A stretch of 64,000 nt of DNA from Ligustrum vulgare. Taxonomy: Eukaryota > Streptophyta > Magnoliopsida > Lamiales > Oleaceae. The notes under the pieces were generated by a model that was not told the DNA's origin, made no database searches, and saw only the letters and a program-made list of their open reading frames with translations. The translations under genes and the position numbers were made by a program. Of the stretch, positions 35,053 to 45,679 are shown in pieces. The DNA is taken from assembly GCA_963555705.1 (NCBI GenBank), contig OY743172.1, forward strand, positions 20,707,446-20,771,445, in the 5' to 3' direction. Every line of letters starts with the position of its first letter. The stretch's first letter is position 1.

Positions 35053-37841
35053 CTAACAACTAGACCGAGGTGGAAGAAGATCAGTGTGGTTTAAAGGATC
35101 TGCAGGAGAATCTTGAGGCTCGGGGTAGAATGCTTCAATGGAGGACAGGTCCAAGGTTGGAAAAGCCTCCTTCACGTTCTCCAAGACCATCCTAGCCCCT
35201 AAGTTCCCAAAAACCCGCTGCATAGCCTCATACTTAGGGGTCTCTTCAAAGGTGTCCTTGAAGTCCTGGACAGCTTCCGACACTCTAGTTTTTAAAGCAT
35301 TCTCCACCCGTGTCGCGACAGTCTGTTCCAAGACTTCAGTGATCCTCGTTTGCATGTGTTTTTCCAGCGAGGCAAGGTCCTCCTCTGCTTTCGCCCTAGC
35401 CTCCAGCTACCTCCCCAGTTTTTCGTTTACCGCTGCCGCCTCAGCTTCTAACTTCAACTTGGCTGCATTAGCAGCGGCCAGGGCCTCAGAGGCAATAGAC
35501 TGTGCACGATTGGAATCATCCAATTTTTTGTATAAGGCCGCCATGTCTGATTCAGAGGCATGGAGGTCGTGCTTCAATTTGTCATTGTCCTCTTGGAGGC
35601 GCTTCGCATTAGCCCTCTCTTCTGAAGAAGATTTGCGGGCTATGGACAGCTGGGCCTTAAGGTCATTGATCTCCTTGAGCATATTGTCAGCGTGGCGAAG
35701 AGCAGTCTCAGCATCCCTCTTATCCCGTTGAGCTACCTCCACGGAGGACTCTACCTCGTCAATGAGAGCCAGAGCTCTGGCGTTCATAGCCTTGGCAGCG
35801 AGCAACTTCCGAGACGGAGTAGCACTGGAGGAAAAGGCGGCCCAACCCTCTGTCCAAAACTGTTCGGTAATTAAGGCCGCCCTGGCTGGAGGCGAACTGG
35901 GGGAGTCGAACAACGAAGGGCTGAAAGTGACATCTCTGGGGAGGATGCTAGTTTTAATATGCTTAAGCTCTTCCGCCCCCTCTGGTGTCACTTCATAAGC
36001 CAAGCCTGGAATGGGCACAGATGGCTCGTCCTCCAGTTCCTCAATCATTGATGGCGGAGGTGCGGAAGTGGACTCCTTGCCTTTTCCCCTTCTGAGCCTT
36101 TTTAAGGGAGCAAGCTCCTCCTTAAGTGCTTGCTCAGAAATGTCCTCGGACAAGGAAGGTGGCGCTGGGGCATCCTTAGTCTCCCTGCCTCTCTTGGATC
36201 CGCCTCTATCCGACCTCTTCCCTTTTCCTTTGGAGATGCCTTTTTCAGGATCTGCCTCTCCAGCAATGTTGGGTTGTTGGGGACCCACTGGAAGCAAAGT
36301 GGGCGGTGACAGTAGAGCTGGGAGAGGACCCCGAAGTTGGGCAGTAGACTTCTCAGACACTTCCCTGGCCACCCCAATTTGCAGGTCGGCCAAAACCGCT
36401 TTCTGTTTTCTTTCAACCTCGCTCCCGTGGCGCAGAGCCGGAGGAACCTTCGTAGCCATGAGGCCCTTTAAAGAAATCTTTGGAACCTAGCAAGAAAAGA
36501 AGGACAATGAGGGTTTATAAAAAAAAAAAAAAAAAAAACAACAAACAAACACAAGAGGTAACAGCAATAAGGGGGCGAACTTACACATAGCTGGCATAAG
36601 ACCGTGCTTAACGAATAATTTGTTCTGTTGTATGACCCCTTGGAAAGTGCCCTTGTAGGCAAATAGACGCCTTACTGCCACTAGATCTGCGTCAGGGAGG
36701 AGATGGGCAAAAGCGTCCCCTATCATAAGCCAATAATATGTTAAGAAGCAGTCAAGAAAAGTGAGTATGGATGAAAGAGCAAAAGACGCATGACACTTAA
36801 AGACTCTAAAGCAAATATAAGACTCACTAGGTAGGGAAAGAGTTCGGGGAACTGTAATTTCTGGACTAGGGTCCACAGGGGAGCTCTGCCACTCCCCAGC
36901 AACCTAGAACCACTGGTTCCTCCAGTTCTTTATTGAGGTAGGGTGACCGGTAATAACGGGAGTATAAGAACCTCTGGGGGACAAATAATACCAATCCTTA
37001 ATATCCGATCTCACGTCTCTCTCTCTCTCCTAACTGATTTCTTCAAAGTATAGAGAGTGTGAATGATGTGCAGTGAGATGGGATGATCCGGGTTAACCTC
37101 TTGCCACGCCAACCAAGTCCCCACAGCCTGAGTCCAGAAATTAGGGGCCAGCTGGTAGGGGCACAAGTTATAGCTCCTAAGCAGTGCCCTGAAAAAGGGA
37201 TGCAGGGGGAGCCTCATCCCGCAAGAAAGGGCATCGTGGCATATGGTCGCCTGGCCTGGGGGAGGGCTGCAAGGTCGGCAGGAAGGGGTAGGGAGCACCA
37301 GATGGACCCCTTCTGGCAACCTGAATTTTTCCGAAGCCGAGGCCAAATCGATCCTTCGGATTTCAGTAGCAACCTCACTGCTTTCCCATGACTCTGGGTT
37401 TAGATCGAGGTCGACATGGTAGCCCGAAACTTTGTTGACCTGGTCAACCCAATCTTCTACCTGAGCGATTTCCTCAGCAGTCAAACCCAACTCTTCCCTA
37501 TGAGCCCTAAACGGTGCCCTAACAATCAAGCCGAGGTCCTGGTGACATGAAGAGGTGCCCGCCGCCATTTCTCTTCCCAAGTCCCTGTCTCGTTTGCTTC
37601 GGAGTTCTCTTAGCGCGGATTCCTCCTCGGATGACAGATGAGCCATGTAGTTCTGGTGTTTTTCTTCTTCGCTGTCAGAATCACTCAAATAAATTATGCC
37701 ACTGGTTTTCCTATTTCTCCTCTTAACCTGCTTCCTAAAGAAACGGGAACTAAAAACCGATAAAGAGATGTGGCAGAAACCTCTGACGGGAACCGCCATC
37801 GCTAACATTTCCTGTGAACCCGTTCCCCCAACTCTTTCCAT
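35053..37841 (-). pseudogene. Antisense gene of gypsy A: Transposase_28-like domain plus coiled coil
   Basis: Not needed for the basic retrotransposition cycle; function unknown. It starts at ATG 37841 (MERVGGTGSQEMLAMA), with an acidic stretch SDSDSEEE. The core (about 37400-36900) contains FRLPEGVHLV, CGMRLPLHPFFRALLR and APNFWTQAVGTWL, the pattern of the Pfam family 'putative gypsy type transposon' (Transposase_28). Two short introns are visible: 36827-36720 and 36584-36487 (donor GTAAGT, acceptor TTGCTAG). The rest (36486-35053) is proline-rich, then a long heptad coiled coil (ALRHADNMLKEINDLKAQL) and the conserved end EAFPTLDLSSIEAFYPEP. Breaks: a frameshift near 37010 and a stop near 35407. 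Element B has the same gene. Antisense ORFs in this position are known in Tat-lineage elements such as Grande. Confidence 0.88.
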
Positions 37842-38184
37842 TTTTTCTTTTTGTTTTAAAGGAGAGTCAGACTCAACAAAAGAAAAACAAAGTGCAAAAA
37901 CAAAATTCTCAAACCCACAATGAGAAACTAAAAATAAGAAAGTCTTGCATATACAGGGATCAAGGGATTTACCTTCAAAAGACGAATGCTTGACACTGTG
38001 CACTTGGAATGAAGAACTCGCCAAGAAAAACCGTGGAACGTTAAGGGTGGATGCTGGGTAGAAAACCCTTGAAGAAAAGACACGAAACTTGCAAGGAAGA
38101 GGGAAACGGCACAAGCTTTCGCGAAAGTATTGCTGCAAAGATCCTAAGAAAATGGTAAAAGGTGAAATGGTAAAATGAAGAAGG

Positions 38185-38191
38185 ATTTATA
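38185..38191 (-). promoter_or_regulatory. TATA box for the antisense gene of element A
   Basis: GCCTATAAATCC on the minus strand, about 345 bp upstream of the antisense ATG and inside the element, not in the LTR. In element B the homologous position has CCCCTATAATGCC (41891 onward), so the signal is conserved although the surrounding sequence has diverged. Confidence 0.65.
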
Positions 38192-38609
38192 GGCATCCTA
38201 ACAGTCTAGATTCCTTTAGTTTCGTGAGCCGCATGATTAATGTGGGTAACCCATGCTTCTTGGAAAACGGGCTAATCAAAGCGCCAGCCGTCAAAAGGAG
38301 GGACAAAACCGTTTAGCTACCATAGGTAATGCCACGCGCTGCGAAATGCTGCCCCCCTCCCATTTTATGTATATATATTTCCTGGAAATAAATACCGATA
38401 GCCCCTCCGAATTGGACGCGCCGCCTAGGAAATGCGCTGGTATGATCTTGACCACTAGGGAGAGAAAATCCGAGGCAGAAGGTCGGCTATGATATGGATC
38501 CGAGCCTTACCTAAGGAATGTCGTTATTGACTCCCTAAAAAGTTAATGCTGTGAAATCATGGTAAATCCTACCCGACCATGAATGATCCCTTCGGATTTG
38601 AGGGACTAG

Positions 38610-39280
38610 TGTTGAATCCGGGCCCAAAGAAAGGTACAGTGATCCACCAGCGAAGGCCCAACAGTGGCCCAACGGATCATGGCCCACAGCTAAAGGCCTA
38701 AAGTATCACCTGGGAAGAATGCCGAGGTGGTACGTCGAGCACACCTCTTTAAGCCGACCTAGTTAACGCATAGCCGATGTGCTTTATACCCAGCCGGGGT
38801 GCTTTACGGCGCTGACCAGAAGAGAGAAGGAGTCAGTGATGGGACACTGCCTTTACCAAGACGTGACAGGCGCCCATCCCCTACGAAATGTAGCAATGAT
38901 TACGGTTGAAAAGCAAGGTTGTCACCTCCATGAGCTGGGGTGATGACAAGTGTAAAGTATGCCACGTGTCGTGATCCGAGACAAGAAGTTCCTCTATAAA
39001 TAAAGTACAATTGTCTCCAAGTGAGGGGTTAGAAACTTCTGATTCTTAACTCTATATTTCTCTCACTCCCTTTTCTCTCTTTTACACATTTATATTTCCC
39101 GCACCCAATATATATTTGCCCAAAAATGAGTACTGACTTAGGTATCGGAGTGCAAACGGGAGTCACCTCAGCCCCATTTGCAAACTGATTGTTTGTCACA
39201 GTGCGCAGGAGGTCCACGTGTCCAAGAGGGAGGAGCCGAGACGTGTTGGTCCAAGGTCCATCCGAATTTTGTGGTCAACA
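38610..39280 (+). repeat. 3' LTR of gypsy element A
   Basis: 671 bp, preceded by the purine-rich tract TTTGAGGGACTAG. About 21 base differences from the 5' LTR and no indels. Confidence 0.95.
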
Positions 39281-40312
39281 GTTAATATTAACTCCATGTT
39301 TAAAACCCGTTATTTCAAATAACGTGTATTAAAGATTATTATGATATTATGACAAAATAAAAAATAAGAATAACACATTAAAATCAAACTATAAAATATA
39401 CATAACAAGATAAGGAAAGTTAAAAAGAAAAAAGAAAGAAAGAGTAAGGCTTAAAAAAACAAAATAATAATAAATGGTGTCAGCCGTCCGGCTGACACAA
39501 AGGACCAAGCACAACTGCTTGATCATTTCCCCAAAAAAAGTGTTTTGAACCGCCATTACTTTTTTTTTTTTTATTTAACTTTGGACAAGAATTGACTCGT
39601 CAGACTTTCTTGTTTTTTAATAAAGTATAGATATAGATTTGTACATCTACCTCTACCTATGATAAAAGTGGTCAAAATTGATACTATTCCTAATGTCTTG
39701 TGTCGTCGTGTGCTGTGACTATTGATCATATTTAGCCTCCGTTTGGTAATTAATTTTTTTTTTTGTTTATAAACATGTTTATAAACAACATAATTTTTTA
39801 AATTATTTTTTAACCACACACATTTTCTTTCTTCAATTTTCAACCATTACTTTTTACCTCAAAATCATAGATAAACAAGTTTATAAATTAAACAGTGCTA
39901 CCAAACGGAGGCTTATTTTTCTTCATCCAACTTCTTGAAACTTCTTGTCCTCTATTTTTTTTTTTTTAAATTTCATTTCCCTTTCGTCCTTTCTCCTTTG
40001 CAATGTACAATTTGGTTCTTATCCTTCAAAATTCATAACGTCTTGATCAGTTGAAAGTTTCAAAATATCAACTTAGATTTTCGAGTTTTCTATTTCATTT
40101 ATATTTCGTCTTTTTACTATTGTAAGGTACAATTTGGTAATTGTTCTTCCAAATTCACGATATATTGTCCTTTGTAAGTTCTTGAAATATGTAAGTTCTT
40201 GAAATATGCGATCGAAATTTTCACCTGTCAACTAATTCCCCCTAAACTCGTGAAATTAATGTAATTTGTTCAACATTTCTTCTAATTAATTGAACCTTGG
40301 ATTATCTTTAAA
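39281..40312. other. Spacer with end of 0.7-kb duplication and one MITE
   Basis: The first 340 bases complete the duplication copy split by element A. A MITE lies at 39735-39912. The rest (39916-40312) is AT-rich and shows no gene. Confidence 0.6.
39735..39912. mobile_element. Tourist/Harbinger-type MITE
   Basis: 178 bp with inverted ends GCCTCCGTTTGGTA and TACCAAACGGAGGC, flanked by perfect TTA duplications (39732-39734 and 39913-39915). The TTA target and the end sequence are those of PIF/Harbinger MITEs. Internal words such as TTTACCTCAAAATCATAG recur in partly decayed relatives near 16930 and 24110. Confidence 0.85.
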
Positions 40313-41162
40313 CTAGTGTAACACCCATGCGATGCACGATCATTTGTTACTTACATGTATCAAATTTATATTTTAACATATGAAACGAATATTTAATTAA
40401 AAATGAGAAAGGAATGAAGACATTTAATTACTTTTGTACATTACACATACCTTAATTTTCTTTTAAAAAAAATTTACGATTCGTATGTTTATCGTTCCAG
40501 AAATTTCTTTAAATATTATAATTTGAATTGATTTAAAACTTAAAATGGAAACACAAATTACATTTAAATAAAATTTGTAATAATAATAAGTAGAAAAAAT
40601 AGATATATCTGTGATATACGCTCAGAATTTTATTAAAACGAAAAGGAAAAGAAAAATAAAAATAAATTGATGAACGTTCTTATTTCATCCTCTTTCATCT
40701 TCTATTTTTAAATAGAAATATTTACGTGATGTTGAAAAAGTTTTTTTATTTTATTTTTTATCTTTACAAATTTAAAAAAAATTGTAATTGATTTTCAAGA
40801 GGGGAGACGGACCAAGAAATTTCGGGACCTGAAAATGCAGCTATTTAAAAATATGTATTTAATTGGGTTATTTTAAATTTGAATTTTTTCCAAAATGAAT
40901 AATAAATAGTGAATTAATACTACTACTTACCATTCTAGGAAATGTGTCTTAGACATGAAAATGGGCCAATACCCGTTTTTGGGAAGTACTCTCCCGTTAT
41001 GTATTACATTTTTCTCTCGTGAATATATTTAGTCCTTGTTTGAACCCTCATTATTTACCAAATGCGTTTAATAATAATGATTTTGCAGAGAATGTATACT
41101 TAAGTACCTGTATGAGACTCATTATTTAAAATAATGTAGTTCGTAACAGTAAATTTTGGTAC

Positions 41163-41827
41163 TATTGACCACAAAATCCGGCTGAACCTTGGACCAACAC
41201 GTCTCAGCTCCTCCCTCTTGAACACGTGGATCTCTTGCGCACTGTGACAAACGATCAGTTTGCAAAGGGGGCCGAGGTGGCTCCCATTTGCATTCCGATG
41301 CCAAAGTCAGTGCTCATTTCAAGCAAATATAAGTTGGGTGCGGGAAGTATAAGTGTGTAAAAAAGAGAAAAGGGAGTGAGAATGAAATATTTAGTTAAGA
41401 ATATGAAGTTACTAACCCTTTACAAAGCGGGAGGAGTGTTCTATTTAAAGAGGAATTTGTTGTTCTGGATCGCGACACATTGCAGACTTTACACGTGTAT
41501 TTACCCTAGCTTTTGGAGAAGCGGATCTTACTTTTTGACAGTAATCATTGCTACCTTTGGTAGGGGATGGGCGCCTGTCACTTTTTGATACAGGCGGCGT
41601 TAAATCTCTGACTCCATCCATTATCCCATCACTCATCCGAGCTGTTATTAAGGAGGTCCTCCGTCTAAACATAAAACACCTCGGCTAGTCATAAACCAGT
41701 TTGGCTAAAGAAGTTCACTTGCTGTACCACCTCGAAAATTGGCCCAAGAAGACATCTTAAGATTTAGCCATGGGCCAAGGTCTATTGGGCCTCTATGGGA
41801 CCTTCGCTGGTGGATCACTGTACTCCA
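41163..41827 (-). repeat. 3' LTR of gypsy element B, truncated
   Basis: Matches 51924-52587 up to ACTGTACTCC; the terminal TTTTTGGGCTTGG...CAACA part is deleted and the sequence passes straight into the antisense-gene promoter region. Its other terminus reads TATTGACC instead of TGTTGACC, a change shared with the 5' LTR. Confidence 0.9.
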
Positions 41828-41894
41828 AGAGACGTTGGTTACCCTTGTTAATAATGCGGCTCAAAGACCAAGGGTTTTGGTTTATTGAGTCCCC

Positions 41895-41900
41895 TATAAT
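41895..41900 (+). promoter_or_regulatory. TATA box for the antisense gene of element B
   Basis: CCCCTATAATGCC lies about 355 bp upstream of ATG 42252, a spacing similar to element A. The flanks align with A (TAATAATGCGGCTCA against TAATCATGCGGCTCA), showing the positions are homologous. Confidence 0.6.
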
Positions 41901-42251
41901 GCCTTCTTCTTCTCATTGTTTCTCCTTTACCGTATTCCTAGAATTTTTGCAGTAGCGTCTCCGCAAGAAGTTGCAGCGTCTCTTCCATTATTGCAAGTCT
42001 TTCAGTATCTTTTCAATGGTTTTTTTACATAGCAACTCATCAAATATCGTTCTACGCTCTTCATTGGCGCGTTCTTCGCTCCGAGTATACAATCTTGATC
42101 GTTCGTTTTTTAAGGTAAATAAATTTCTTTTCCTTTGTGAGTGCAAAGAAAACCTCTTTTTTTTTATTTCTAATCTTCGAGTGTGGGTTTGAATTTTTTT
42201 TTTTTGCATTTTGTTTTCCTTTCGGTGAGTCTGTCCCATTTTTAAGAATAA

Positions 42252-45030
42252 ATGGAAAGAGTTGAGGGAACGGGTTCACATGAACTGTTGGCAATGGCGA
42301 TTCCTGTCAGATGTTTCTGCCCATTGTCTTTGTCGATTTTTAGTTCCCGCTTCTTTAGGGAGCAAATTAAGAGGAGAAATAGGAAACGCAGTGGTATAAT
42401 TTATTTGGATGATTCTGACAGGAAGAAGAAAAGGACCAGAGCTACATGGCTCATCTATCATCCGAGGAGGAGGCTTCTTTGAGGGAGCTTCGAAGCAAGC
42501 GGGACAGGGATTTGGAAAGATGAGAGGCAGTGGGCTCTTCTTCCGGTCACCAGGACCTCGGATTAATTATTAGGGCCCCATTTAGGGCACATAGGGAAGA
42601 GCTGGGGCTTTCCGAGGAGGAAATAGCCAAGGTTGAAGGTTAGGTAGACCTGGTAAATAAAATGTCAGGGTATTATGTAGACCCTGATCCAAATCCAGAG
42701 TCTTGGGAAAGCAGCGAGATTGCCACGGAAATTCGGGGGGTTGATTTGGCTGGAGCTTCAGCGAAATTCAGGATGCCAGAAGGGGTTCGATTGGTGCACC
42801 CTACACCTTTTTGCCGACCCTGTAGCCCTCCCCCAGGTCAGGTGGTCGTGTGTTATGATGCTCTATCCTGCGGGATGAGGCTGTCCATGCACCCCTTTTT
42901 CAGGGCTCTACTTAGGAGTTACAACTTATGCCCCTACCAGTTGGCCCCAAATTTCTGGACGCAGGCGGTGGGTACTTGGCTGGTGTGGCAGGAGTTCAAT
43001 CCTGACTACCCCATCTCTCTGTACATTATCCACACCTTATATACCTTGAAGAAATTCGTTAGAAGGGAGAAGGATGTGAGGTCGGATGTCAAGGACCGGT
43101 ACTACTTGTCTCCCAGAGGCTCATATCCTCATATTATTACTGGTCATCCCACTTCGATAAAGAACTGGAGGAACCAATGGTTTTTGGTTGCGAGGGAGTG
43201 GCAGAGCATACTTGTGGACCCTAGTCCGGAAATCACCGTTCCCCGAACTCTTTCCCTACCTAATGAGTCTTGTATTCGCTTTTGCGTCCTTACGTGTCGT
43301 GCGTCATCCACTTTTTATTTTCTGTTCATCTTTCTTTTCTTGTTTTTTACACGTTATTGGTTTATGGCTGGGGACACTTTTGCTTGCCTCATCTTCGACC
43401 CGGACTTAGCGGCAGTGAGGCGCTTGTTTGCCTACAAGGGCACTTTTCAGGTGGTCATTTAACAAAATAAACTCTTTGTTAAGCACGGCCTTATGCGAGC
43501 TATGAGTAAGTTTGTTTCCTTACTGCCTTCATATCTTATGCCTCGTCCGTTCATAGTCTCATTCTCCTTCTTTTTTTGCTAGGTTCCAAGGACTTTCCGA
43601 ATATTTCTTTGAAGGGTCTTATGGCCAAAAAGATCCCTCCTGCCCTTCGCCACGACAGCGAAATTGAAAGGAGGCAGAAAGCAGTACTTGCTAATTTGCA
43701 AGTAGGGGTGGCAAAGGAGGCATCCGAGGTGTCCACTGCCCAACTTGAGGGTCCTCTTCCTGCATTACTGCCACCACCCAGTCTGCTGCCGGTGGGTCCC
43801 CAACTGCCTAGCTTGGAAAAGGGGCTGAACCTAAGAAGGTTACTGTAACGGGGAAGGGAAAAAGGTCAGATAGGGGCGGCTGCAAGAGGGAGAGGGAGTC
43901 TAAGAATGTTTCTGTGCCATCTCCCTTATCCGAGGATATTTCTGAGCACGTATCTGAGGAGGAACCCGCCCCTTTGAAGAGGCTCAGAAGGAGCAAGGAA
44001 ACCACCTCCGCACCTCCGCCCCCAGAAACTCAAGACTTGGAGGATGAGCCTTATGTGTCTATCCCAGTCTTGGCTTACGAAGTGACACCTGTGGGAGCAG
44101 AAGAGCTCCAACAGATTAAAGTCAGTGTTTTCCCCAGGGATGTTACTTTCAGTCTTTCCTTGTTTGACTCCCCCAGTTCTCCTCCTGCCAGGGCTGCCTT
44201 GGTCACTGAGCAATTTTGGACAGAGGGTTGGTCTGCCTTCTCTTCCAGTGCCACTCCGTCCCGGAAGCTGCTTGCTGCCAAAGCTATGAATGCTAGGGCA
44301 CTGGCCCTTATTGACGAGGTGGAGTCTTCAGTGGAGGAGGCGCAGTGGGACAAGAAGGACGCTGAGACTGCACTCCGTCACGCGAACAATATGCTGAGGG
44401 AGATTAAGGACCTCAAGGAGCATCTGTCCATCTCTCGCGAGGCCTCATTGGAAGATAGGGTGACAACCAAACGTCTTCAAGAAGACAATGAAAAGTTAAA
44501 GCACGATCTTCATGCTTCCGAGGCAGACGTGGCGTCCCTCTGTAAGAAATTGGACGACTCCAACCGGGCTCAGTCCATAACTTCTGAGGCCCTGACATAA
44601 GCCAATGCGGTAAAGCTAAGCTAGAGGTTGAGGTGGCAGCAGCCACTGAGAAATTGGGGAGAGAGGTGGAAGCTAGGAGAAAGGCGGAGGAGGATCTTGC
44701 CTCTCTGGAACGGCATATGCAATCTAGGACCACGGAGGTTCTGGAGCAGACCGTTGTGACACGAGTGGAAAAAACTCTGAGCACCAAGGTGTCTGAGGTG
44801 ATTCAGAATTTTAAAGACACTTATGAGGCCATGCAGAGGGTCTTTCGGAATATAGGGCCAGGATGGCTTTGGGGGATGTGAATGAAGCTTTCCCAACTCT
44901 GGACCTATCCTCCATCGAAGCCCTGTACCCCGAACCTCAAGATGTAGATAAGGGCGATTCCCTTGATGATCCCGCAGATCCTTCGGATGTACCTGGCAGG
45001 AGCTCTTCAGAAGATGTCCCTCCTCATTGA
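42252..45030 (+). pseudogene. Antisense gene of gypsy B: Transposase_28-like domain plus coiled coil
   Basis: Homologue of the antisense gene in element A. ATG 42252 (MERVEGTGSHELLAMA); core 42662-43300 with FRMPEGVRLVHPTP, CGMRLSMHPFFRALLR and APNFWTQAVGTWL; coiled coil around 44290-44600; C-terminal NEAFPTLDLSSIEALYPEP; TGA at 45028-45030. The second intron is kept (43506-43582, GTAAGT...TTTGCTAG). At the first intron the donor GT has become AT and the acceptor AG is lost, and the frame reads through it. Breaks: stop near 42640, frameshifts near 42420 and 43840, stop at about 44598. Damage differs from that in A, so the two copies decayed independently from an intact ancestor. Confidence 0.88.
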
Positions 45031-45679
45031 TCCTCTTTTGTATTTGCTTTGGTCATTTTGAATGTTGTATATTGTTCGAATTTTTTCAAAATGTAAGTGC
45101 AATGACACTTTAAATTGTAAATGTAACAACATTTTGAATTGTAAATACTTTGATTTATAAATGTAGTGATTTAGTTTAGCTCAATGTTTTTGTTTGTACA
45201 ACATTATTTGTTTAAGCGTGAATGCTTCCAAACACAAATGCCCACTAAACGCATTGTATGAAGATAGGTAAACGTTTCCAAACACAAACGTATTGTATGA
45301 AGATATGTGAATAGTCCCTTAGATCTAAGTAGATTAAGGCATTCATGATTGATGGTTAGATCTAATTTTGACAAACATCTGAACATTTTTTATTTATACT
45401 CCGTAACACCTGCATTTATTAGTTTGGATGAACTCCTATTGACGGTGTTAATACGTTCAACCCACGCGCAGTGATCGCAGTGCAGGCTTTATAAGAGTCC
45501 CTTGTTTTAACAAAGTTCAAACATAGTGGAGATGTATTGTCCTATAAACAAAATAATGTAGGCATTTTTACTATCCGTTATGCTTACTGATAGCACTTGG
45601 TGCAATCCTTAACGTAACTCACTTAAGATTGTCATTAAATTATATGGAGACGTTGTGACCACCAAAGAGGAATTTGATT
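45031..45679. other. Spacer between antisense gene and pol, element B
   Basis: No gene. A shared phrase (AATGCTTCCAAACACAAA and AACGTTTCCAAACACAAA near 45220-45280) is locally repeated. It corresponds to 34069-35052 in element A. Confidence 0.65.

Larger units (their letters stand above)
26027..39280 (+). mobile_element. Gypsy element A, Tat-lineage type, complete but inactive
   Basis: A 13,254-bp LTR retrotransposon with target duplication GTTAA (26022-26026 and 39281-39285). Order: 5' LTR, primer site (TTTTGACGCCGTCTGTGGG), leader with tandem repeats, gag, protease, RT, RNase H, integrase, spacer, antisense gene, purine-rich tract, 3' LTR. The protease-RT-RNase H-integrase order is that of Ty3/gypsy; the extra antisense ORF and the RT signature GATYQRLVN fit the Tat clade. 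I counted about 21 differences between the 671-bp LTRs (about 97% identity), which implies insertion on the order of a million years ago at commonly used plant rates. Multiple stops and indels make it non-functional. Confidence 0.95.

Noticed and set aside
35138..36490. Long serine- and alanine-rich open frames on the plus strand
   Set aside because: They are shadows of the antisense coiled-coil gene, whose GC-rich codons leave the opposite frames open.
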